A DNA stretch of 64,000 bases. Source: an uncultured Bacteroidales bacterium (GTDB taxonomy: Bacteria; Bacteroidota; Bacteroidia; Bacteroidales; Paludibacteraceae). Shown one piece after another: positions 25,120 through 32,567 of this stretch; the stretch's first letter is position 1, and the number at the start of each line of letters is the position of its first letter. Under the pieces are notes generated by a model. That model made no database searches and was not told the origin of the DNA. It saw only the letters and a program-made list of their open reading frames with translations. The DNA lies in contig CACWNR010000004.1 of assembly GCA_902762355.1 (NCBI GenBank), positions 45,883 to 109,882 on the forward strand. Reading direction: 5' to 3'. Made by a program: the position numbers and the translations under genes.

Positions 25120-25886
25120 CGGTATAGTTCGTTTAAGAGTTTAGCGAGGCGAATGCCGGCGATGTAGAGCTGATGCTCCATCGGTTCATGCCAGCGGTAG
25201 ATATAATGGTAGGTGTTGCCGTCCCACGTCTTTTGGTACGCATAGATAGCCTCGGTGATATGATAACTCTGCACGAGCAGTTCGGCATCCGTAGCCCGCT
25301 CTATCTGCGCACGCTCATGACCATAGGTGTCCTCGAGCATCTGCGCGTACTCCGTATAACTATACCCACGCGAGTCAATCAGTTTCTCGTCCCATACATT
25401 GTGCAGATTGGTCTCCTGACGGAACCATTTCATCTTCACTTTGTTGCCGCCCTTATCGTCCATATGCGCCATGTGCATCGGGCAGTAACGGTCACCCGAT
25501 AGGTGCACGATGAATCGCAAGTTATGCTCGGTCTTTTCTGCTTTTACGAGCGAATCGAGTGCACGGAAGAGATTACCTCCTTCTTTCGGATAATGCACGA
25601 GGGCATCGGCTATCTGCTCATCGGAGAGTCCGCCGTCAAAGTCCTGAAAATGCCAGTCGTAACTATGGGGATAGATGGTGTCGGATTTGATCTCGTCCGG
25701 CCAGTTCGCCCAGTAGATCATTCCACGTTCACCCATCACGGCATCCACCTGCTTCTTCGCTTTCTTACTCAGGTGATCATACGCGATCTGCGCGATAATA
25801 CGGTGCCCTTTCTGTCCCCACGACAACGCCGGCATGGCGTACGCACACAGCACCAAAGTGCAAATAAAGAAAATCGTCTTTCTCAT
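25116..25886 (-). CDS. S1/P1-type nuclease
   Basis: A secreted zinc-dependent S1/P1 nuclease of 256 residues, which degrades single-stranded nucleic acids to 5' nucleotides. The signal peptide (MRKTIFFICTLVLCAYAMPA) precedes LSWGQKGHRIIAQIA, whose Trp and His would be the N-terminal zinc ligands after cleavage. WANWPDEIKSD, LRFIVHLSGDRYCPMHMAH and DNKGGNK-like DDKGGNKVKMKW supply further Asp and His ligands. I chose the ATG at 25886, because the ORF's longer form overlaps the promoter. The gene is translationally coupled to the DUF5020 gene. Confidence 0.92.
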   Translation of the reverse strand: MRKTIFFICTLVLCAYAMPALSWGQKGHRIIAQIAYDHLSKKAKKQVDAVMGERGMIYWANWPDEIKSDTIYPHSYDWHFQDFDGGLSDEQIADALVHYPKEGGNLFRALDSLVKAEKTEHNLRFIVHLSGDRYCPMHMAHMDDKGGNKVKMKWFRQETNLHNVWDEKLIDSRGYSYTEYAQMLEDTYGHERAQIERATDAELLVQSYHITEAIYAYQKTWDGNTYHYIYRWHEPMEHQLYIAGIRLAKLLNELYR

Positions 25887-25894
25887 AGTATTAT

Positions 25895-26003
25895 CAATTT
25901 TGCGCTGCAAAATTACAACAAAAAAATGACATATGCAACTATCAGAAAGAAAAAAAAATTTGCATATATCAAAAAAAAGCAGTAATTTTGCAGCGCAAAA
26001 TTG
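25895..26003. promoter_or_regulatory. Mirror-image divergent promoter region
   Basis: A 22-base sequence at 25982-26003 is present as an exact reverse complement at 25895-25916. Each copy contains the -7 box TAATTTTG and an 8-base palindrome, AATTTTGC-AGC-GCAAAATT. On the minus strand the boxes are -7 at 25908-25915 and -33 (GTTG) at 25936-25939, for the nuclease gene. On the plus strand they are -33 (TTTG) at 25959-25962 and -7 at 25983-25990, for the lipoprotein gene. Both spacers are 20 bases. Confidence 0.8.
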
Positions 26004-26023
26004 TTTGGAAACAAAAAGAGCTT

Positions 26024-26470
26024 ATGAAAAAATACGTATTTATTAGTATGATGGCGCTGGTGACGTTGGTGTTCACCGGTTGCGAGAAGAACGAGCCGTG
26101 CCAGTTCCACAAAGTGAATGTGGACTTCCGCGTGCCTCATAACACATGGACGTATGATCCCGAGATGGGTTGGTACTCGGCGGTGTATGAGACCAATGCT
26201 CTCAGCACGTACGTGTACGACTACGGCACCTGGACGATGAGCCATGAGTACAATCCCGGTACGGCAGATGCTTATCTGATTCAGTTGCCGGAGATCCTGT
26301 CTCTGCCGGATGAGGATGAGAGCGGCAATCTGCTGGGGTATTACTACCAGCGCATCGATTATGAGGTAGGTGTGGGTTACGTGCGCGTGTATGTGACCAA
26401 TTTAGACTACGCTTATCTGCCGGAATGGAAGCCGGAAGAGATGTATTTCCATATGCAGATTGTCTATTAA
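26024..26470 (+). CDS. Small lipoprotein of unknown function
   Basis: A 148-residue lipoprotein. MKKYVFISMMALVTLVFTGC ends in a lipobox (VFTGC), so Cys 20 is probably lipidated. The mature part is rich in Tyr, Trp and acidic residues, with no motif I recognise. I chose the ATG at 26024, because the earlier in-frame start at 25988 lies within the promoter palindrome. It overlaps the next gene by 11 bases. Why a lipoprotein leads an aromatic-amino-acid gene is unclear. Confidence 0.75.
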   Translation: MKKYVFISMMALVTLVFTGCEKNEPCQFHKVNVDFRVPHNTWTYDPEMGWYSAVYETNALSTYVYDYGTWTMSHEYNPGTADAYLIQLPEILSLPDEDESGNLLGYYYQRIDYEVGVGYVRVYVTNLDYAYLPEWKPEEMYFHMQIVY

Positions 26471-27467
26471 GCAGCCTATTTACATATTCGGGCCATGTTC
26501 GGCGGAAACGCGTGAGCAGGTGATGGAGACCGCAGGTGCCATTAAGGACATCTGCGGGACATCGTTTATTTTTCGCGCGGGCGTATGGAAGCCGCGCACG
26601 AGCCCGCACACGTTCCAGGGAGTAGGTGCGCCGGCGTTGGAATGGCTCAGAGAGGTGAAAGACACCTTTGGCATAGAAATTGCGACAGAGGTAGCAACAC
26701 CGGAGCATGTAGAGGCGGCGCTGAAAGCCGGCGTGGACTATCTGTGGATTGGTGCCAGAACGTCCGCTAACCCGCTTGCGGTGCAGGAAATCGCTAATGC
26801 GATTGACCGCTTCGCTATAAGACCGGCTGCGCCTGTAGGAGTTTTGATAAAAAATCCGGTGAATCAGGATGCGGACTTGTGGCTGGGGAATATAGAGCGA
26901 TTGGAGCGCACAGGCGTATCGGTGACGGCGGTGCATCGAGGATGCGGACATCAGCCGTGTTGGGGCATGGCGCATAAGGTGCGGTTAGCAAGGCCGGACA
27001 TCCCGATGCTGCTCGACCCGAGTCATATGAGCGGGGATGCGAAGAAAGTACCGGAACTGATGGGTAAGATCGCAGAGTTAGGGCTCGACGGGGCGATGAT
27101 CGAAGTGCATAATAAGCCGGAGCAGGCGCTGTCTGACAAAAAGCAGCAAATACGGCCGGAGGAACTAGGAAACCTAGGAATCCTAGGAGCCCTAGGGAGC
27201 CTAGATAACATCGAGCTCAACTGGTTGCGGGCGGAGATAGATGAGTTGGATGAGCGGTTATGGGACTCGATCGCGGCACGCATGGACGTGAGCAAGCGGA
27301 TAGGCGAGTGGAAGAAAGAGCATGGGGTTGCTCCACTCCAACCCGAGCGCTACCAGATAATAAGTGAAAAGTTAAAAGTGAAGAGTGAAGAGTTAGGGTT
27401 AGACGAAGCATTCATGCTTCGTTTGTGGGAGCAGATACATGAAGAAAGTTTAAGACAGCAAAAGTGA
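26460..27467 (+). CDS. DAHP synthase / chorismate mutase fusion
   Basis: Bifunctional shikimate enzyme of 335 residues. Residues 1 to about 232 are a type I-beta DAHP synthase: IYIFGPCSAETREQV holds the metal Cys, FRAGVWKPRTSPHTF the substrate loop, TAVHRGCG the His region, and MLLDPSHMSGDA the metal Asp. Residues about 250-335 are an AroQ-type chorismate mutase (IDELDERLWDSIAARM). The fusion couples the first step to the branch toward Phe and Tyr, and is the usual Bacteroidota form. The start is TTG at 26460. The linker (236-250) is made of 9-base repeats, and residues 301-312 of 7-base repeats. Confidence 0.92.
   Translation: MSIKQPIYIFGPCSAETREQVMETAGAIKDICGTSFIFRAGVWKPRTSPHTFQGVGAPALEWLREVKDTFGIEIATEVATPEHVEAALKAGVDYLWIGARTSANPLAVQEIANAIDRFAIRPAAPVGVLIKNPVNQDADLWLGNIERLERTGVSVTAVHRGCGHQPCWGMAHKVRLARPDIPMLLDPSHMSGDAKKVPELMGKIAELGLDGAMIEVHNKPEQALSDKKQQIRPEELGNLGILGALGSLDNIELNWLRAEIDELDERLWDSIAARMDVSKRIGEWKKEHGVAPLQPERYQIISEKLKVKSEELGLDEAFMLRLWEQIHEESLRQQK
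27165..27209. repeat. 9-base repeats in domain linker
   Basis: Five 9-base units beginning CTAGG (for example CTAGGAAAC, CTAGGAATC), with the last unit decayed. They encode LGN-LGI-LGA-LGS, exactly at the junction of the DAHP synthase and chorismate mutase domains. The unit contains the palindrome CCTAGG at each boundary. Confidence 0.9.
27362..27396. repeat. Heptanucleotide repeats in chorismate mutase domain
   Basis: Five 7-base units AAGTGAA, AAGTTAA, AAGTGAA, GAGTGAA, GAGTTAG. They encode SEKLKVKSEEL inside the helical mutase domain. Confidence 0.88.
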
Positions 27468-30319
27468 GACATTTAAGGTACATATTTTTATTCTTGTGCT
27501 TCGCCGGGATGGTGATGGCACAGGAAGTGACGTCTATATCGGGAACGGTGGTGGACGGCGACACGGGTGAGACCTTGCCGTTTGTGCAGATCTACTTCCT
27601 CAAACCGACTACCAACAAAGGTATGATCGCTTCGGAGGTGGGTACGACATCGGATATAGACGGTAATTTCACGATCAGCAACAGTTCGGGTTATAACACG
27701 CTGAACTTCCAGATGATCGGTTACAAGACAGAGATGCTGACGCTTCGTAAGGGTCAGAACCGTAAAAACGTGAAGGTGAAGTTAACGCCGGATGTGTATG
27801 GATTGCAAGATATCGTGGTGACGCCGAAGAACCGTAAGCGCGAGTACAAGCGCAAGGGCAATCCGGCGGTAGAGCTGATCAAGAACGTGATTGCTCGTAA
27901 GGACTCTTTCTGCGTAACAGCGGAACCGCAGTACACGGCGCAGACGTACAGCCGCATGTCGTTCGCGCTGGATAACCTGAAGATGAACTTCAACAAGGGT
28001 TTCTGGAAGAATTTTGCGTTTGTGCAGAAATACATGGACACGACGGGTGTGTATCCGAACGTGACGGTGAGTATCCGCGAGCACATAGGCGAGGAGTACT
28101 ACCAGCGTAAGCCGCACCGCGAGAAGAAAGAGTTGAAGAAGAAACGTGTGTTCGGTGTGGAGGATATCATCGCCTCGCAGTCGTTCCAAGAGAACGTGAA
28201 CGCGATCTTCAAGGACGTGGATATCACGGAGAATAGCATGAATCTGCTGTTCAACCGCTTCGTCTCGCCGCTGAGTTCGACGATTGCCACGACGTTCTAC
28301 CAGTACTATATCATGGACACGATTATGGTGGACGGCTATCCGTGTATCGACTTGGCTTTCGTGCCGGTTAACTCAGAGAGTTACGGTTTCACGGGTCACC
28401 TCTATATTGTAAACGACAGCACGTTCCGTTTGAAGAAATACGCGATTAACATCCCCCCGGATATCAACCTTAATTTCGTAAGCAACTACTCAGTTGAGGC
28501 GAGTTACCGTCAGTTGGAGAACGGCATCTGGGCGCCGGACAGAACGAGCACATATGCCAAGTTCTACGTATTCAACAACAAGCGTGGATTGTTAGCCCGT
28601 CAGACGAAGATCTACACGGGTTGGGATTTGGAGACGCCGATACCGAAGGAAGTCTTCTCGGGTTTTGCGGACAACGAGAGCGAGCAAACGAATGACTCGA
28701 CGGCGGTGCGTCTGGTAGGTTCCGAGTGGGACGCCTTACGTCCCGAGCCGCTGACCAAATACGAGAGTTCGGTAGTGGATCTGGTGAATGAGTTCACGAG
28801 TACGCCGAAGTTCAACAGTCTGGCCTTGTTCGTCAATGCCGTGACGACAGAGTACATCCCGACCAAGCCTGCGAAAGTGATGGACGAGAGTAAGTTCGAT
28901 ATCGGACCGATCTATAACTTCGTGAGTTGGAACATGCTCGAGGGCGTACGTGTGCGTTTCGGCGGTACGAGTACGGCGAATCTGCACCCGCAGTTCTTCT
29001 TCCGCGCCTATGCGGCGTTCGGCACAAAAGACCTGCGGCCTAAATACAGCGCAACGTTCGTTTATACATTCGATAAGCATAAATACCATCCGTACGACGG
29101 TTTGCGGCATCATATACAAGTGACGGCGCAGTACGACGTAGAGGAACCGGGCATGCGCACGGATGTCATCAGCCGAGATCATATCTTGATGTCCATCCCG
29201 ACAAGTACGCCGACGTATGGCTTCAACCAGTATGTGTTCCATGCGAAATTAGAGTACATGAAGGAATGGAAGAACAAGTTCTCCATCAAGACGGGCTTTG
29301 ACTTCACGAATAACGAGGCCGCGGGTGCGTTGCAGTACAACAAGATGAACTGGACGCCGAACTACACGGCGACGGACACGACCTGGAGTCCGAGTCAGAG
29401 CACTATCCCGTCCTACCGCAACTACGAGGGCTTTATTGAGTTCCGCTACTCGCCGGGTAGCCGTATTCAGATCGACCGTATAGGTCAACCGAGTGCTTTC
29501 GCGATCGAGAAAGATGCGCCGACGGTGCAGGTGACGCATTACGTGGGGTATCTGGACGACCGTCACTACGGCGGCGACGGCTTTATCTATAACCGCACAG
29601 AGGTGATGTTTGACAAGCGTTTCTGGTTCTCTGCTTTCGGTCACTTGGATCTGCGTGTACAAACGGGTATGTTATGGCAGAAAGCGCCGTTCACAAAGCT
29701 CTATATCCCGCAGTCGAGTACGAGTATTCTGCTTGCGCAGCGTGCGTTCAACCTGATGAAACCTATGGAATTTTTGATGGACGAGTATGTATCGCTGTAC
29801 ACGACGTATTTCTTCAAGGGCTGGATCCTGAACCGCATCCCGGGCATCAATAAGTTGAAACTGCGCGGTGTGGTTTCATTCGCAGGTATATACGGCGGTT
29901 TGACGAAGAAGAACAACCCGTATTTGGAGACAGGCTCGGGTCTGTATGAGTTCCCGCACACCCCGTGGGAGAAGAATGCGGACGGCACGAATAATATCCA
30001 AGCGGCATTCGATAATGACGGATATATAAAGGATAATTTCCGTACGTCATCGCCGATCGGTAAGTTGCCGTACATGGAGATCACGGCGGGTCTGGAGAAC
30101 ATCTTCAAGTTCATCCGCATCGACTATATCCGTCGTATCACATATAACGACTATGAGTTGCCGTATATGATCCAGAAGATGGTTCCCGATCCGCTGCACC
30201 CGACGCAATACATCCCGGCGGTGGACGATAACGGTGATCCGGTGATGGTTCCCGGCCGTCGTAAGATCGGCGCTTGGGGACGAAATGGTGTGAAGTTAAC
30301 AGTTAGATTTTCCTTGTAG
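27464..30319 (+). CDS. DUF5686 / carboxypeptidase-like regulatory domain outer membrane protein
   Basis: A 951-residue exported protein. A signal peptide (about 1-20) is followed by a CarboxypepD_reg-like beta-sandwich: VTSISGTVVDGDTGETLPF starts it and DIDGNFTISNSSGY ends it, about residues 22-105. The rest matches the DUF5686 layout, a large outer membrane region with many aromatic-ended strands and a final strand VKLTVRFSL. Its function is unknown. The start is GTG at 27464, within the preceding stop (GTGA), so the two are coupled. The next gene starts two bases after its stop. Confidence 0.87.
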   Translation: MRHLRYIFLFLCFAGMVMAQEVTSISGTVVDGDTGETLPFVQIYFLKPTTNKGMIASEVGTTSDIDGNFTISNSSGYNTLNFQMIGYKTEMLTLRKGQNRKNVKVKLTPDVYGLQDIVVTPKNRKREYKRKGNPAVELIKNVIARKDSFCVTAEPQYTAQTYSRMSFALDNLKMNFNKGFWKNFAFVQKYMDTTGVYPNVTVSIREHIGEEYYQRKPHREKKELKKKRVFGVEDIIASQSFQENVNAIFKDVDITENSMNLLFNRFVSPLSSTIATTFYQYYIMDTIMVDGYPCIDLAFVPVNSESYGFTGHLYIVNDSTFRLKKYAINIPPDINLNFVSNYSVEASYRQLENGIWAPDRTSTYAKFYVFNNKRGLLARQTKIYTGWDLETPIPKEVFSGFADNESEQTNDSTAVRLVGSEWDALRPEPLTKYESSVVDLVNEFTSTPKFNSLALFVNAVTTEYIPTKPAKVMDESKFDIGPIYNFVSWNMLEGVRVRFGGTSTANLHPQFFFRAYAAFGTKDLRPKYSATFVYTFDKHKYHPYDGLRHHIQVTAQYDVEEPGMRTDVISRDHILMSIPTSTPTYGFNQYVFHAKLEYMKEWKNKFSIKTGFDFTNNEAAGALQYNKMNWTPNYTATDTTWSPSQSTIPSYRNYEGFIEFRYSPGSRIQIDRIGQPSAFAIEKDAPTVQVTHYVGYLDDRHYGGDGFIYNRTEVMFDKRFWFSAFGHLDLRVQTGMLWQKAPFTKLYIPQSSTSILLAQRAFNLMKPMEFLMDEYVSLYTTYFFKGWILNRIPGINKLKLRGVVSFAGIYGGLTKKNNPYLETGSGLYEFPHTPWEKNADGTNNIQAAFDNDGYIKDNFRTSSPIGKLPYMEITAGLENIFKFIRIDYIRRITYNDYELPYMIQKMVPDPLHPTQYIPAVDDNGDPVMVPGRRKIGAWGRNGVKLTVRFSL

Positions 30320-30321
30320 CC

Positions 30322-31110
30322 ATGAAACGATTAATAGTAATAGGCGGATTGGCCGCCCTGACGATGGGCGCCGCTGCACAGACGACAGACACAAAGCTCC
30401 AGCAAGCGCTGGATAACGCGAAGGAGAAGCTGGTGGATTTCGATACAGAGCACACGCTCGACTCGATCGATCAGGAGAAACTGCCTCGGTTGGTATCGGG
30501 TGGTCTCTTGGCGGGCGCGAACATGAGTAACTTCATCATCACGCGCAATCACACGCCGATGAGTTCGCATATGCGTGTAGGCGGCGAATTTGGTGGATTC
30601 TTGGACTTCACGCTGACCAAGCATTTTGTGATCGAGCCGCAGGTGGTCTTCACTGCACAGCAGAACTACTTCCGTGAAGCAGACGGTACACGTAATGACC
30701 TGTGGTCGTTCGGCGTCGATATTCCGATCTATTTCTTAGGCCGTTTCGGTAGTTTGGAGAAAGGATATGTGAGTTTCGGCGGCGGTATCTTCACGCACTT
30801 CACGTTTGCGTCGAATATTAAGAATAAGTTCCATAACGTGGACGAAGAAGTCCCTACCCCAACGACTCCTACTACCACTCCGGAAGTAACATACGACTAC
30901 AGCCGTTTGTACAGTCTGCACGATAACCATTTCGGCGTATGCGTGATGGTGGGCTACGAGTTTAAGTTCGGAATGCAGATCAACGCGTCGTATAAAGTGA
31001 GTCTCTCCGATATCGCAGGATTCTACAGCGAGATGAAAGGACAGGAGGTAGCCAACGCACTCATCTATCCACAGTGCGTGAGTCTGACGCTAGGTTACAG
31101 ATGGAGATAA
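30322..31110 (+). CDS. PorT-like outer membrane beta-barrel protein
   Basis: A 262-residue protein with signal peptide MKRLIVIGGLAALTMGAAAQ. A short helical segment follows, then a beta-barrel of the type OMP_b-brl_2 (PorT-like): GGLLAGANMSNFIITRN, GGEFGGFLDFTLTKHFVIEP and a final strand CVSLTLGYRWR. A Pro/Thr-rich insert (PTPTTPTTTPEV) sits in a loop near 177-189. It forms a unit with the DUF5686 gene. A split terminator interrupted by the IS element follows. Confidence 0.8.
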   Translation: MKRLIVIGGLAALTMGAAAQTTDTKLQQALDNAKEKLVDFDTEHTLDSIDQEKLPRLVSGGLLAGANMSNFIITRNHTPMSSHMRVGGEFGGFLDFTLTKHFVIEPQVVFTAQQNYFREADGTRNDLWSFGVDIPIYFLGRFGSLEKGYVSFGGGIFTHFTFASNIKNKFHNVDEEVPTPTTPTTTPEVTYDYSRLYSLHDNHFGVCVMVGYEFKFGMQINASYKVSLSDIAGFYSEMKGQEVANALIYPQCVSLTLGYRWR

Positions 31111-31132
31111 AAAAAAGCCCGCGAGTTTGAGG

Positions 31133-32530
31133 TGACCCCAAAAAGTTGGACGGATTATTAATCTATTTGACTTGATTTTGAAAGTGAGTTCGGTATTGCA
31201 CCGGGCTCATTTTCAGTTTTAGTTTGATACGTTCGTTGTTGTAGTACCTGATATACTCTTTCAACGCTGCCTTAAAGTCATTAATGTTCTCCCACCGGTT
31301 ATTATAGAGCAGCTCGTTCTTCATCAGACCGAAAAAGTTCTCCATAACTGAGTTATCCAGGCAATTACCCTTACGGGACATGCTCTGCGTGATACCGTGT
31401 TCCCGTAACAGATACTGATAGCGTGTGTGTTGGTAGTGCCATCCTTGATCCGAGTGCATTATCAAACCTCTTGTCTGCGGATGTTTGCGGAACGCCTTCT
31501 GCAACATATCCACTACCATCTTTAGATCTGGTCTATCGGAGATAACATAACTAATAATCTCTCCGTTCCACATGTCCAGTATTGGCGATATATAGCATTT
31601 CTTACCTCCTATATCCACCTGCGACACATCTGTCGTCCATTTGCGATTAGGCGCGTCCGCTTCAAATTTGCGTTTCAGTATATTTGGCGCTATCTTACCT
31701 ACTTCTCCTTTGTAAGAGTGGTAACGCAACTTTGGTTTCCGAGCGTACAAGCCCATTTCTACCATTAGTTTGGCTACTGTCTTGTGGTTGATATCTTTGC
31801 CTTCAGTGCGCAGTTGTTGGTATACCCGCCGATATCCGTAACGCCCTTTGTTCTTATTAAATATACGTATTATATCCTTGCGTATTTGCGCATACTTATC
31901 CTCTCTCGGACGGATATTATAATAATACGTAGTACGAGCCATCCCCTTGATCTCAAGGAGTAAATCAAGGCTATGTTCGGGCTTTAATGTTTGGATGGCT
32001 TGCGCCCAATCTCGTGTAGACGCTTCTCCTTTTCTTCCATTAAAGCCCTCACTTTTTTTACGCAAATACTCATTCTCGTTACGCAGACGCTCTAACTCTG
32101 TCTGCGGTTCTTTCTTCTTTGGACGTCCCATATTTTTAGGTCTGCCTTGCGATTTCATAGTGCGCAATGCCTCATATCCGCCTTTACGATATACACATGT
32201 CCAACGATATACTGCACTCTGAGAAACATGATACTGCGCACAAACACGATGCAAAGGTACACCTTTTTCCGCATATTCGCAAACAATTTTGCATTTTTCT
32301 TCAAAATTTGCATCTTTATAACATTGCTTTTGTAATCCTGCATATCCATTTTGCTCATAGCGGAGAAGCCACTCAGATACTTTATGATTATCCAAGCCTA
32401 ATTCTCGAGCTACACACCTAGGTGCGTAGCCTTCTAAACATTTTTTTACGGCTAACAGCCTCTCTTCAATTGAATGTTTCTTATACATATAACAAACCCC
32501 AAAAGTTTTTTGTTCAACTTTTGGGGTTCA
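31133..32530 (-). mobile_element. IS3-family insertion sequence
   Basis: An element of 1398 bases bounded by imperfect inverted repeats: TGACCCCAAAAAGTTGGAC at the left, and TGAACCCCAAAAGTTGAAC at the right when read inward. It carries one transposase gene on the minus strand. I found no target-site duplication in the immediate flanks (GAGG versus TTAC). The transposase and A-tract place it with the IS150-like branch. Confidence 0.88.
31163..32488 (-). CDS. IS3-family transposase, OrfA and OrfB fused in frame
   Basis: A 441-residue transposase. Residues about 1-145 are OrfA-like, with helix-turn-helix domains (YKKHSIEERLLAVKKCLEG and PLHRVCAQYHVSQSAVYRW) and a leucine-zipper-like ERLRNENEYLRKK. 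Residues about 165-441 are OrfB with the DDE catalytic core: WTTDVSQ, MHSDQGWHYQ and SVMENFFGLM, with 35 residues between the second Asp and the Glu. In the IS150 branch the two parts are joined by a -1 frameshift on a run of As. Here the run is seven As (32053-32059 as T on plus) and the frame is continuous. Confidence 0.93.
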   Translation of the reverse strand: MYKKHSIEERLLAVKKCLEGYAPRCVARELGLDNHKVSEWLLRYEQNGYAGLQKQCYKDANFEEKCKIVCEYAEKGVPLHRVCAQYHVSQSAVYRWTCVYRKGGYEALRTMKSQGRPKNMGRPKKKEPQTELERLRNENEYLRKKSEGFNGRKGEASTRDWAQAIQTLKPEHSLDLLLEIKGMARTTYYYNIRPREDKYAQIRKDIIRIFNKNKGRYGYRRVYQQLRTEGKDINHKTVAKLMVEMGLYARKPKLRYHSYKGEVGKIAPNILKRKFEADAPNRKWTTDVSQVDIGGKKCYISPILDMWNGEIISYVISDRPDLKMVVDMLQKAFRKHPQTRGLIMHSDQGWHYQHTRYQYLLREHGITQSMSRKGNCLDNSVMENFFGLMKNELLYNNRWENINDFKAALKEYIRYYNNERIKLKLKMSPVQYRTHFQNQVK

Positions 32531-32567
32531 TTACAGTTGCGGGCTTCTTTTTTGGGCATCACTGTCC

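Larger units (their letters stand above)
31115..32553. terminator. Bidirectional terminator split by an IS element
   Basis: AAGCCCGC at 31115-31122 and GCGGGCTT at 32539-32546 are perfect complements. An A-run lies outside the first arm and a T-run outside the second, as in a terminator shared by the convergent genes on either side. The IS3 element lies between the arms, in the original loop (left flank GAGTTTGAGG, right flank TTACAGTT). Confidence 0.75.

Noticed and set aside
31133-32530. Target-site duplication of the IS element
   Set aside because: Flanking triplets and quadruplets (GAGG and TTAC) do not match, and shifting the ends by one or two bases does not help.
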